DNA of 64,000 bases from Hymenoscyphus infarciens (taxonomy: Eukaryota > Ascomycota > Leotiomycetes > Helotiales > Helotiaceae): positions 43,584 through 107,583 of the forward strand of contig LLCB01000210.1 of the NCBI GenBank assembly GCA_001414345.1, in the 5' to 3' direction. Positions within the stretch are counted from its first letter, which is position 1; every line of letters starts with the position of its first letter. Shown one piece after another: positions 33,791 to 45,077 of this stretch. Below the pieces are notes generated by a model, which worked only from the letters and a program-made list of their open reading frames with translations, was not told the origin of the DNA and ran no database searches. A program made the position numbers and the translations under genes.

Positions 33791-34663
33791 TTATTACTTT
33801 CTTACTTTCTTTTACTTCTAGCTAGGCTAGAAGTCCTTTTTTACTTTTTGAATTCTTTAACTCGAATACGAATTAGTACGCTCTTAAAAGGATAGTAACC
33901 TCTTAGCTGAGTTATTACTATCTATAACATTATTAACTTTTCGTTTCTAACTTTACGTTTTTTTTAAATTTAAATCAGATGTGAATTAGTATGCTATCGA
34001 AGTAAGCTCTTAACTGAGTTCTTACTACCTCTTAAACGAACGACCTTCGACTCTACTCTAAATTCGCCTCTGAATATTCTGAACTTTTTCTTTCCTACTT
34101 TCTTTCACTTCTGGCCAGTTCTTTTTTCATTTGACTTCTTTGAATTAGATGTAAATCGGTTGAAATACGCTCTCCATTAGGACGAAACCTAGAAGTGAGC
34201 TCTTAATTAAGTTATTGCTATTAACCTTAACCGAACACCATCCAACTCCTGTTTTGAACTTTTTCTGATTTTACTTTAAACTTTTGAACTTTTTGAACTT
34301 TGAACTTTCTCCGACCTACTAGACAGATCAGACTATACTCTTTTAGCGAACGCGAATGCTTAGCTTTAATACTGAAGGATTGGAAACGAAGTCTCTATTT
34401 TGTAAGCATCTACGAATTAGGTTAGTTACGATTTAGACCTAAAATTAACATCGTAATATCTTATCTCGCTTACGATATTACAATAAATAAAGCATCTTCG
34501 AACCTAGGTTAGCTACGATTTAGACCTTAATCTATCTTCTCGCTTATAATAAAATCAATAAATACGATAAATGTTATAACACTTATACTATCCCGATTCC
34601 ACCCTGAACCTTAAACGATAAGAGATAAAAGACTCAGGACGAGTCTTTTTTAAGGGAGGGGGA

Positions 34664-35027
34664 TGTAACGGCATGTCGTCTTATATAGCCGATATTACGT
34701 GGTATATGCTGTATATATTAGCTTTCGGTAGTTGTTGTTTTATATTATCTAATTTAGGAAGGTTATATACGTCTATACGTCCGTCTAGACTTTCAGACGT
34801 ACTTTGTAGGGTTTAGGCTTTTATATTAGCCGACGTATATCGTTGTTCGGTTTCGTACCCCTTTTTATATTATCTGAAACCTCTTATATATAGACGTTTA
34901 TATTTAGTCCAGAAGAGGGACAGTTATTATTTTCTTCTATATCAGAGCCTAGTATCTACATACGTCATTCTACCATACGCACTCCCATATGCCTCTACTG
35001 TAGTTGTGTATATTTCGTGCCGTTACA
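34664..35027 (+). repeat. 3' LTR of element 1 (364 bp)
   Basis: It starts TGTAACGGCATG directly after the polypurine tract and ends GTGCCGTTACA, followed by the target duplication AATAT (35028-35032). Confidence 0.92.
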
Positions 35028-35032
35028 AATAT

Positions 35033-36350
35033 AAATAGTAAGAATACCTTCTAATTAGATATATTCTTATATACTAACTTATCTCCTAGAATATATATAT
35101 ATATTATATATATATAAAAGTAAGTTCTTCTTTCTTTAATTAGACCTAATTTAGAGCTAATCTAATATAGTAAAATACCTCTTTTATATCCTTCTAGTAC
35201 GCTTCTAGCTGTCTACTAAGTCTACTATATTTAATACCTTTAAATAAAATCTTAGAATAGAGATTATATATATACTTTTAAGAAGCTAAAGTTAAAGAAG
35301 TACAGATATTATATTAAGTAGAATACTATATATATCCTAGTAAGTTTAATTCTAAATATATACTAAATTCGTTCTAACTTAGGTAGTTATTATAGTTTAT
35401 TAGAAAGGAGTTTAGTAAGCTTAAGCTTAAGAAGGAGAAGAAGGAGATTAAGAGAGCTATTATAATAGCTCTCTATAAATATACAAAGAGAGTGCTTATA
35501 GAATAGTACCTAATATTAAGGAAAACTAAACTAAAGAGAAAAGCGAAGAGTATAAGCACTCTAGCTTTATTTATATATATTAAGCGAAGCCTTAGCAAAG
35601 CCTCGAGCTAACCTAGTTACGTAAGTGACGTATATAACTAGGACTGTCACAGCTATTAAGGCCTTAGATAAGGTATTAGTTATTACTAGTATAGAGGTAT
35701 TAAAGAATAGTTTAGAGGTATAGTTTACTCTCTTAGAGAAGACTTAGGCGCTTTATACTAAGGTTACTATAAGTACCTCTTACTTATTAGAGAGGTTTTA
35801 GTTACTAACATTTAATAGTCCTTATACTATACTATAGAGAGTAGGACCTCTATCTAAACCTAGGTTCGAGTCCTCTTTAAGACCTATTTAAAGAGTTTAT
35901 AAGCGTTCTTCTTAAAACTAGTTATAAGAGATTACTAAGGTAAGAAGTGTTTTTATAAGAAGAAGGTAGTAGAGAAAGAGCCGATTTAGACTCTTTATAC
36001 TATAGAGAGTAGAGAGGAGGATAATAAGTTAGAGAAAGAAGAAGAGGTATAGGTCTTATTTTAGTAGTAACTTAGTCTTAGTTCTTTACTTTATTAATTT
36101 TAAATATTCCTACTAGTTAGTGTTTTATCTTAGGTTTTTATTATAAGTTCCTTATTAAGAGTGACTAGAATTAGAAGGTATTAATAGAGTTTTATAAATT
36201 AACTTTTTTATTTAATTCTTATCTAATTCCTATATATTAAGCTATTTAGAGAGGTATTAGAGTAGCCCTAGCTCTTCTAGATATTTAGTATAAAAGTCTC
36301 TTAGACGATATAGTAAACCCTAAAAATTGTTTATAGAATACTAAGTAGGA
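35033..36350. other. Unassigned repeat DNA inside element 2
   Basis: Together with about 30461-30836, this stretch interrupts the homology between element 2 and elements 1 and 3. The junctions fall near GAGTCTT at 30460 and near CGATTTAAATCC at about 36350 (read on the minus strand). It holds the solo LTR and accepted element 1. A Lys/Glu-rich frame (GAGAAGAAGGAGATTAAGAG near 35440) hints at a decayed coding region, but I cannot name it. Confidence 0.45.
35461..35651 (-). repeat. Solo LTR (191 bp) of the chromovirus family
   Basis: The segment is the reverse complement of the 191-bp LTRs at 55239-55429 and 60851-61041, with the same length. It is bounded by the target duplication GCTAT at 35456-35460 and 35652-35656. 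No internal sequence remains, so it is the product of LTR-LTR recombination. It lies in the foreign DNA inside element 2. Confidence 0.9.
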
Positions 36351-38621
36351 TTTAAATCGTAACTAACTTTATAGATACTTATAAAAGAGACTTCGTTTCT
36401 AATCCTTTAATATTAAAGTATAAGTATTCACGTTTACTAAAAGAGTATAGTCCGATCCTATCTAGTAGGTTAGAAAAAGTTTAAAGTTTAAAGTTTAAAA
36501 AGTTTAAAAAGTTTAAAGTAGAGATAGAGGCGAATTTAGAATAGAGTTAGAAGCGAATATTAAGAGGTAACGTTGTAGGTAATAGTGATAACTTAGCTAA
36601 GAGGTTACTATCCTTTCAAGAGCGTACCGATTCGTATCCGAGTCGAATTCAGATGAAAAAAGAACTTCTAGCTCTGCTAGAAGTAAAAGAAAGTAAGAAA
36701 GTAACGACTATAAGACACTTATTAGAGTCGGTAGGGTTTCAGCTAGTCAAAAGCGAAGTTATAGCCGAGTTGTTAAGGTTGAAATTATTATCTAAGTATC
36801 TAAGAATAATAAAAGAGATAGTTTCAGCTAGTTAAAAACGAAGTTAATACTAAAGTTATAAAAGTTGAAATTATTATTTAACGTTTAGAATAATAAAAGG
36901 AATAGTTTTAGATATAATATTTATTAGTACTATTATATAAACTATGTTACTTAGGCTTATAGGCCGCCTCGTTCTCTTTAGAGTACTTAAGGACTTATTT
37001 ATCTTCTAATTCTAATTCTACTTCTAAAGTAGAGAACGATTCACTATTATATTATAGAGAGTTTAGAGCTAAACTAGATAAGGATAGAGGAGTATTCTTT
37101 TAAACTAAAGTACTAATATTAATAGGCGTAGTTGTTTCTAAATATTTAGTACTTTAGTATCTCTCCTTCTCTATAGCTAAAAGATCGTTTACTATCTTAG
37201 TAAAGTTATAATTCTAGCGTCTCTTAAGAGTAGTAAACATGTTTTAGAGCTAAGGTATAATCTTATTTTATCTTATATATAAAAGAACCTTTCTAATTCT
37301 AGTATCTCTCTAAGTATAGCTATACTTAAAAAGTAATCTTTTAAAGTTAGTAAAAGTTTATTTAGCATATTCTTCTTCTAATTCTACTTTTATCTCTTTT
37401 AATCTTTATACCTATAGAGACTTAGTTTATAACTATAGTCTTTTTAAATATTTACTAGTAGAGGTATTTTTAAAGGAAAAGTTTAAAGTAGAGTTAGAAA
37501 ATATTTAGTTAAGAAATAGTAATAACTTAGCTAAGAGCTCGCTTCTAAGTTTCGTTCTAATAGAAAGCGTTTTTTAACTAATTCGTATCCGATTCAAGAG
37601 AAGTAGTAGAAATATATTAAGAGTAAAGGCTTATAAGCGAAAGAGGTTTAAATTAGAGCTTTAAAAGTAAAGAAGGGTTTAAATAAAGGTTTAAAAGAGA
37701 GTTAGATTAGTAAGAATTCAGAGGTAGGATTTAGTTATTAACTTTAAAGTTCGCTTATAATTTTATTCTCTATCTCTTAGCTAACTAATCGTTTTATCCT
37801 TTATATACTACTATCTTATTTATATATTATTTATATTTAAGAAGTCTTACTTATTATTTTATTAGAATCTTCTAGGTCTTAATATATAGTTATAGATTAG
37901 AGAGTTATTAGAAGATATTAGAGGTAGCTGTCTATAGCTAAAAGAGGTATGAATTTAAGCTTAGAAGTAGAAGAGAGTTAGATTAGAGAGGGTTTAGAAG
38001 TAAAGTGTTTTATTAACTTTAAATTATAAGCTTACTTATTTATCTTTCTAGCTTAGCTAGCTAATTCCTTATTTCTTAATTTTCTACTTCTAAAGCTTAT
38101 ATAACTGACTATATCTAGTCTATATTTAGAAAGTCTTATTAGTCTCTTTAACTATTGTTTTATTAAGATCTTCTAGATCTTAGTATATAGATGCTATTTA
38201 GGTAGCTTTTAAAAAGAGAGGTAGCTCTAGAAGAGCGTTTAATACCTTATAGTAGAACTAGGTTTAATATTTTAAAGATATCGATTTAGAGAGAGAGAGG
38301 TAAGATTAGATTTAGAAGCCTTCTAGATAACTATAATAAGTCGACTTATTTACTAAATCTAGGGTTATTAGAACTCTTAGGAACACTTAGTATATTCTAA
38401 TCTCTTAATATATTTATAATATAATTTTTACTAGCTATCTATATAGATACTAAACCCTAGTATTACTAGCTATCTAGGTAGTCTTTAATTACCTAGCTAT
38501 AGAAGAATACTATTATAATATTCTAAATCAAGAGTAAATTAACTTCTAAATAAAGAGTAGTAATAAGCTTAAAAGGGATATTATTAAGGCTATTACTAGT
38601 AAAGAAGAGTTATTATTTTTA

Positions 38622-39066
38622 TATAATAGTACGAAATATATATAACTATAATAGAGGTATATAGAAGTATATATAGTAGAATAACGTATATAGATACTAG
38701 ATACTAATATAGAAGAAAACAATAACTATCTCTCTTCTATACTAAATATAAACGTCTATATATAAGAGATTAGAAGCTACTAAGTTCTAATAATAATAAT
38801 AACCGAGCTCTATCTAATATAGCTAATACTAAATAATAAAAGCCGAAAAGCTAAATATATAATATCTAAACCTTAATCCCTTCTATATATAAATATTAGA
38901 TATTAATACCTTTAGTACTTTGCTTATATAAGTATTAGTTATTTATAATCTTAGCTCTAGAGGTATTAAGAGTATTAGCAGTACTTAGAGATATTAGTAG
39001 TTTTACAAATACCGACAATTTAGAATAATACTATTATATAATAATCTAGGATAGCGTGCTATTATA
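38622..39066 (-). repeat. Right LTR of element 2
   Basis: It aligns with 29945-30420 and is followed by TTTAG (39067-39071), completing the target duplication of the outer element. Confidence 0.85.
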
Positions 39067-39071
39067 TTTAG

Positions 39072-40196
39072 AGCTTTTTTAAGTTTTTTTAATATAGATT
39101 ATTTAGTAAGATTATTTAATATTATTATTTTATAAAATATAGATTAGCTCTAATATAGTCTTATCTAAGACTAGTGTTTTAGGTTTCTCTATCTAATCTA
39201 TTATTCTATTCTACCTTAACGCTTCTTCTCTCTTCTATCTCTATTTTAAGGCTATTCTGTCTTCTTCTATTCTTAAATTCTAGCTTTCCTAGCTACTTCT
39301 ATTCTATAGTACTTACTTACCTTTCCTTACTAAATAGAGAGGCTAGGATAGGAAGAGTTAGGCTAGTTAATCTTACTTAAAGCCTAGAAGGCGGCTCTAA
39401 TTTCGCTTAATATCTAGAAGACGAGTAGAAAAGAGAGTCTAGGTTCTAATTAGAGATTGCCTTCCTAATCCTACTATAGCCTAGCCTCCTTTTTTATCTA
39501 CCTAGCTACTTCTATCCTGTTTTTAGAACTTTCCTAGCTACTCCTATCCTAGTTAGAGTACCTAGCCTACTAAACTTAGCCTAGTCTTAATCCTAATCTA
39601 GCCTAGCCCCTTCTATTCTTACCTAGGTAAGTAGTCTATCCTATTCTAAGTACTAGGCTAACTAAGGCAGAGAAAGCTAAAACATTATCTAAGACGTTCG
39701 AGCGAATTCTTAGTTAACTCTACTAGTAGTATAATATACTTTTTACGCTTATATTTTATAATAGTATATAGCTTATAACTATAATTAGTTATTTCAACTA
39801 TTTATAAATATATTTAGTTAAAGAAAAAGCTTCTAACTTTTAACTATAAGCTATAATATCTCTTTATAGTCGGTTTATAAATTATATAAAATAACTTAAA
39901 TAATCTCGATTTATATCTAGATTTAATTTATATAGCGTCTACTTAAATATCTTAAATAATATACTTAATTCGTAAAGAGATTTCGAGTAGATATATTATT
40001 TAAAATATTATCTTATTAGTAGAGATTCGCTAAATAAGATTCTATTTAAAGAGACTATTACTAAACTACTAAAGAATTAGTAACTTAAACTAAAGTTAAA
40101 GTTAGCTTATAAACTATTCTCGTAAAGCTTTCTCTTAGGTCTTCTTTCTATTAAACTAAGTATACTAACTAGTTTAGAAAAGTAAATAGAAGAAAG
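39072..40196. other. RIP-mutated spacer between elements 2 and 3
   Basis: The first 600 bp are relatively C- and T-rich with repeated CTAGCCTA/TCCTAGC motifs (39290-39660). The rest is very AT-rich. No ORF or terminal repeats are evident. Confidence 0.4.
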
Positions 40197-40201
40197 AGAA
40201 T

Positions 40202-40511
40202 TATAATAGCACGAAATATATACTACAGGAGAAGAGGTATATAGGAGTGCGTTCGAGACTGAATAACGTGAGTAGATACTAGGCTCTAATATAGAAGAAA
40301 AGGAAAAACTATCTCTCTTTACTCTAGGAGTAGGCTACTATATATAAGAGGTTTAGACAGTACAAAAGGGTTTAAAACCGAATAACCTCGGCTAATATAA
40401 AAGCTTAAACCTATATAACCTCTCTAAAATAGACTATATAAGATAACAACTACTGAAACCCTATATATAGTAGGTACTCCTAGCTGTCTAAGATAACGGT
40501 ATCCTATTACA
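40202..40511 (-). repeat. Left LTR of element 3 (310 bp)
   Basis: It starts TATAATAGCACG and ends GGTATCCTATTACA; it matches 42817-43126 and shares the CTCTAATATAGAAGAAAA block with the LTRs of elements 1 and 2. Confidence 0.88.
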
Positions 40512-42816
40512 TCCCCCTCTTTTAAAAAAGACTCGTTCTTAAGTCTATCTCTCTTATTATTTAAGGTTAAATCAGAATACTATAGTATTGTTATTAAGGT
40601 TAAAGTATTTATTATATTTATTAATTTTATTATAAGTAAGAAGGTAAATTAGAGTCTAAATCATAGCTAACCTAGTTTAAAGATTAATTATATTTTATTA
40701 TAAGCGAGATAAGATATTAACTTTAAGTCTAAATTATAACTAAACTAATTTATAGATACTTATAAAGAGACTTTGTTTCTAATCCTCTAATATTAAAAGC
40801 AAGTATTCGCGTTTACTAAAAGAGTATAGTCTAATCTATCTAGTAGTTAGAGAAGGTTTAAAGTTTAAAGTTTAAAAGTTTAAAAAGTTTAAAAAGTTTA
40901 AAATAGAGTTAGAGGCGAATTTAGAGTAGAGTTAGAAGTCGTTTAGTTAAGAGATAACGTTAAAGGTAATAGTAATAACTTAGTTAAGAGCTTACTTTAA
41001 GAGTATACTGATTTATATTTAATTTAAAGAATAAAAAAAGAACTTCTAACCTAGCTAGAAGTAAAAAGAGAGTAAAGAATATAAGACTCTTATTAGAGTT
41101 AGTAGGGTTTTAGGTGGTTAAAGGCGAAGTTATTTCTAATTGTCGAGTTTTTGTTATCTAAAGTTTAAGACGACAAAAAGGATAGTTTTGACTAGTTAAA
41201 AGAGTTTATTATCGAATGTTAAAAACGCTGTCTAAAGTTTAGAATAATAAAAGGAGTAGTTTTAGCTAGTTAAATAAAGTTGATACCGAAGTTGTTATAT
41301 TACCTTATTCTTATTAGAGTACTTAAGGACTTATTTATCTTCTAATTCTAATTCTACTTTAGAAGTAGTAGAAGATTTGCTATTAGATCGTAGAGAGTTT
41401 AGAGAAAGAGTATTTTAAACTAAAGTATATAACTTAGCGTTTTAGTATATCTCTTTATCTAAAGCTAAAAGATTAGCTACTATTTTAATAAAGTTATAGT
41501 TCTATTATCTCTTTTTTAAAGTAGCTGAGTTTTAGAGCTATAGTGTAATCTTATCTTATATTTAAAAGAACTATTCTAATTCTAGTATACCTCTAAGTAT
41601 AGCTATACTTAAAAAGTAACCTTTAAAATTAGTAAAAGTTTCTTTAGTATCTTCTTATTCTATTTATAAGAATCTAAAAACGTTTTAAGTATCCTCTGTT
41701 TTATAACTAGTTAAAAGGTAGGTATCTAAAAGGATAACTATATCTTCTTAATCTTTAAAAGCAAGGTCTAACTCTAACTTGTATTTAGGCTCTAGGTAGT
41801 TCCTAGCTAGTCTAGTTATTATACTCTAAATAAGGGCTTTTTAGATTAAAGAGGAGTTATAATAGTTAGTATTTATAGAGAGTTTATTATATACTAATAT
41901 CTTCTATTATTAGTATATAGGTAAAATGCTATTATCTAAAGGTTTACTCTTTTTAGTTATCTTACTTTTTTATTAAGATTAGAGAGTATTTAAAGAGGCT
42001 TTAGTGCTATATTAGATAGAGGAATGTTAGAAGGTATCAGAGGCAGCTACTCGTAGCTGAAAGGGGTATGAATTAGAGCTTAGAAGTAGAAGAGAGTTTA
42101 ATCGAAGGTTTAAAAGAGAGTTAGATTAGAGAGGGTTCAGAGAAGGGTTCGGAGAAGAGTTCGAAAGCGAAGCGAGATATTAACTTTAAATTATAAGTTC
42201 GCTTACTCTCCTTTCTAGCTTAGCTAGCTAATCCTTTATTTCTTAATTTTCTACTTCTAAAGCTTATATAACCGACTATATCTAGTCTATATTTAAGAAG
42301 TCTTACTCTTTATTTTTTTAAGATCTTCTAGATCTTAGTATATAGATGTTATTTAGACGGCTTTTAGAAAGGTGTCTTTTAGTAAGAGAGGTAGCCCTAG
42401 AAGAGGTTTATTACTTAATACTATTTAGTAGAACTGTCGACATAATGTCGAATTAGAGAGAGAGGGAGTAAGAGTAGATTTAGAAGCCTTTGTAATAACT
42501 ATAGTATATCGACTTATTTACCGAACCTATATATAGTAGTCCTTATATAGAGAGGGTTATTAGAAGCCTCTAGAGTACTTAGTATATTCCTACTTCTTTA
42601 ACGTATAAAATACGCTTTTTACTAGCTGTCTAAAACTAATACTAAACTCTAATATTACTAGCTATCTAGGTAGTCTCTGATTACCTAGCTATTTAAAGAT
42701 GTTATTATCCTAGTCCGAATCTAGACTAAGTCGTATTTAAAATAAAAGAAGCGATAATAAGCTTAAAAGAGATATTATAAATACTATTACTAGCAAAGTA
42801 GCGTTTTTCCTTTTTA

Positions 42817-43126
42817 TATAATAGTACGAAATACACACTATAGAAGAAGAGGCATATAGGAGTACGTTTAAGACTAAATAACGTAAGTAGATACTAGGCT
42901 CTAATATAGAAGAAAAGGAAAAACTATCTCTCTCTACTCTAGGAGTAGGCTACTATATATAAGAGGTTTAGACAGTATAAAAAGGTCTAAAACTAAATAA
43001 CCTCGGCTAATATAAAAGCTCAAACCTACGTAACCTTCCTAAAACAGACTATATAAGACAATAACTACTAAAACCCCATATATAGCAGGTACTCCTAGCT
43101 GTCTAGGATAACGGCATACTGTTATA
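42817..43126 (-). repeat. Right LTR of element 3 (310 bp)
   Basis: It starts TATAATAGTACG and ends CGGCATACTGTTATA, immediately followed by AGAAT. Confidence 0.88.
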
Positions 43127-43131
43127 AGAAT

Positions 43132-44030
43132 TACTAGAATCGAGAATTAGATCTAATACTACTTCTAGTTTACTCTCTCTTATAACTTACTATAATTAGA
43201 TATTATCTACTAAAGCTTTTAGATAATAGAATTTAAGAAAGAGTATTTAAAATCTTATAATATTATAATTAAAAGACTTAAAGAAAAGAAAATAAGTAAG
43301 TAACTTAAAGACCTTTAAATCTTCTATGTTTTTATAAAGATATTGAGAAATAAATAAAAATACTAAAAACTAAAAAATAAAATAGAAAAACCTTTAAAGA
43401 AATAATAAAACTAAATAAAATAGCTTATCGTCTTTTAAGAAAGAATAGAAAACAAAAAGAATTACTAGAAAGTTTAAATAGAAGGAGAGAGAAAGCTTAA
43501 AAGAAATAGTTTTATTAACTTAGCTATTTTATTTTAAATCTTCTTTTTCTTATAAAAGAAGTTTAATTAAAAAGACAAAATAGAATAGACTTAGTATAGA
43601 AAAAGAAGTAGTCTATTAGAGAGAGTACTAGTAAATTACTTAGGTTATATTAATTCTTCTAGCTAGGTTTTAAAATACTAATTAATAAATCAAGTTAGAA
43701 AAAAGTAGATTTGTTAGATAAGAAGTAGTTAGAAGAGTAATTCTTATAACTTCTAAAAACTCTCTTACTTACTTTATATATTTTAAGAAAAGCTAATCTA
43801 TAAAGAGTATTAGAAAACGCTTTTTGAAAAAAGTTAAAGAGTTAAATAGATGCTTTATATAAAGCTAAATCTATCTCTGAATTTCTATATCTACGTTAAA
43901 AAATATTAGATATAAGATTCTCTTTAACTTTTTAACCTAGGTTATAGAGCTTTAAAGATTATTGTCTACTTAGATAAGCGATTTAAAGACTTTTTAAAGA
44001 CTAAAAAAATATCTTAGTACTTGAATAGTT
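43132..44030. other. Right edge of the first RIP island
   Basis: Very AT-rich, A-rich on the plus strand, with no ORF or terminal repeat I can define. Normal composition resumes at about 44035 (TTTCAGAGTAGAAAAG...), 180 bp from the stop codon of the caspase-like gene. Confidence 0.5.
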
Positions 44031-44215
44031 TTAATTTTCAGAGTAGAAAAGTATATATTTCAATATCTGTCTCTTCTACCTTCTCTTCTCTCAACTCTCA
44101 ACTCTCTGTCCTCGTTTCTGCTTCTTCAGTGTGTTGATAGTGTTTATACATCTACAAAAAGAAGCCCCTCTTCATCTCCTCCCCTCTAATCCCCTCTTCG
44201 CCCACGGTTTTGCTA

Positions 44216-45077
44216 TTATTCCTCTTTCCTAGCCAGCAAGCTCCGCAGCTTAATCTGCCTATCCCCGTCCCCCGTCAAATTGGTGTAAACTGGTGTCCCA
44301 GTCCCTTCCTTGCCTCTTAGCCTATGTAGGGTCCAGTTGTACAACTGGCGAACCGGGAATTCCTTCTTCGAATGGCGTTTTAAAGCCCAGATCAGGGCAT
44401 TCGAGAAAGAAGTTCTGCCTGGCCCGGCCGCTGCTCCATCAAATCCGCAGGCGGACATCACATCTGTGATGTTGCCAGTCTCTCGTATGGTGCCGCCTTC
44501 GCAATTCGTGACGGCGGCCTTGCAGCAATCGTAGATAAGCAGGCAATCCGAAGCTGCTTTCTCAAAGAGAAATTGTATCTCTTCGCTGTAGATTCTGTCG
44601 GTAGAAGCGTCTCTTTCATAGAAATTAGTCGGCTATTTTTTTCAAACTGGAAATTCATCGGACTTACCCCATCCACATCAAGTCGTCGCCAGACTTCTCG
44701 CCGTGGCCCGCGTAGACAAATATAAGAAGGGTTTGAGGCCCTTGGTGAGACGCAATCCAGCGCTCGACGTGTTCCTCCATCTCCTCTTGCGCATCATCGT
44801 CTGGAATCACAAACTCCGTAACCTTGAACCCGTACTTGTCCTTGAAAACATCGGTCAGAGCAAGAATCTCTCCGCCGACCCCCAATTCGCACCACTCCCA
44901 ATCGGCCATCAGAACGTGGACCTCCTGATATTGCTTCTGGGAGGGCGCTTCGTCGCTGCCTCGCTCCCTCTCCTCCTTTGCAGCCAATCGATCCTCCAGC
45001 TCGGCGATTCGTGCTCTCAATTGCTCGTTTTCCTCGTCATTCGTGCGCTTGCGTTTGTTTGGGTTTTGGGCGTCCAT
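44216..45077 (-). CDS. Caspase-like (peptidase C14) protein with N-terminal coiled coil, 268 aa
   Basis: Exon 1 is 44668-45077 and exon 2 is 44216-44612. The intron 44613-44667 has a GTAAGT donor and a GACTAAT branch point, and joins in frame (DLMWMG to DASTDR). Residues 10-38 form a basic stretch then a short coiled coil (EQLRARIAELEDRL). The caspase fold follows: EVHVLMADWEW, then FVYAGHGEK with the catalytic-type His at residue 125, and LLIYDCCKAA with Cys at 166/167 in the position of the metacaspase D-x-C motif. The end has VMSACGFDGAAAGPG and SFSNALIWAL, a pattern I know from C14 caspase-like domains found with fungal NLRs. It is shorter than canonical metacaspases and lacks their Pro/Gln-rich prodomain. 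A role in regulated cell death or as an NLR partner is plausible but inferred. It stands between two RIP islands yet shows no RIP damage. Confidence 0.82.

Larger units (their letters stand above)
30842..35027 (+). mobile_element. LTR retroelement 1, gag-like only, nested in element 2
   Basis: Two 364-bp LTRs (30842-31205 and 34664-35027) bound a 4.2-kb element. The 3' LTR starts TGTAACGGCA and ends TGCCGTTACA; the 5' LTR has RIP-type changes at both ends. A clear polypurine tract AAGGGAGGGGGA (34652-34663) abuts the 3' LTR, giving plus orientation. Target duplications AATAT occur at 30837-30841 and 35028-35032. The interior has a duplicated stretch (about 31588-32290), a gag-like stop-broken reading frame around 32520-32980 (TNFKRLLFKYSHT) and a tandem-repeat region (32975-33790). 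I find no reverse transcriptase or integrase, so it is probably non-autonomous. Confidence 0.87.
29945..39066 (-). mobile_element. LTR retroelement 2, split by nested insertions
   Basis: Left LTR 29945-30420 and right LTR 38622-39066 are similar in sequence, begin TATAATAGTACG and end CTATTATA (RIP-mutated TG...CA ends). The 5-bp target duplication TTTAG is present at 29940-29944 and 39067-39071. A pyrimidine-rich tract just inside the left LTR (TCCTCTCTCTTTT, 30421-30433) is the polypurine tract on the minus strand, so the element reads right to left. Its interior from about 36350 to 38620 is the reverse complement of the interior of element 1. Element 1 and a solo LTR are inserted in it, together with about 1.5 kb of DNA absent from its relatives. 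Confidence 0.82.
40202..43126 (-). mobile_element. LTR retroelement 3, short relative of elements 1 and 2
   Basis: Two 310-bp LTRs (40202-40511 and 42817-43126) bound a 2.9-kb element with target duplication AGAAT at 40197-40201 and 43127-43131. The tract TCCCCCTCTTTT just inside the left LTR (from 40512) is the polypurine tract on the minus strand. The interior is collinear with element 1 in reverse but shorter, with only about three of the internal minisatellite units (41100-41300). No pol domains are seen. It is heavily RIP-mutated. Confidence 0.87.
28700..44030. other. First RIP island (AT-rich repeat block)
   Basis: For about 15 kb the sequence is dominated by TA, AG, CT and AA/TT, while CA and TG dinucleotides are nearly absent over long runs (for example 29100-29940). 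CG is still present. This is the signature of repeat-induced point mutation acting at CpA. ORFs are broken throughout. The block holds elements 1-3 and a solo LTR. The remaining intervals (28970-29939, 39072-40196, 43132-44030) are also repeat-derived but I could not assign them. Confidence 0.9.

Noticed and set aside
36653..36835. 60-codon ORF with Leu/Lys-rich product in the first island
   Set aside because: It lies within the RIP-mutated interior of element 2, in the minisatellite-related region; chance reading frame.
30842..43126. Direct repeats considered as a CRISPR array
   Set aside because: The repeated units are long, diverged and contiguous (LTRs and minisatellite), and the DNA is fungal.
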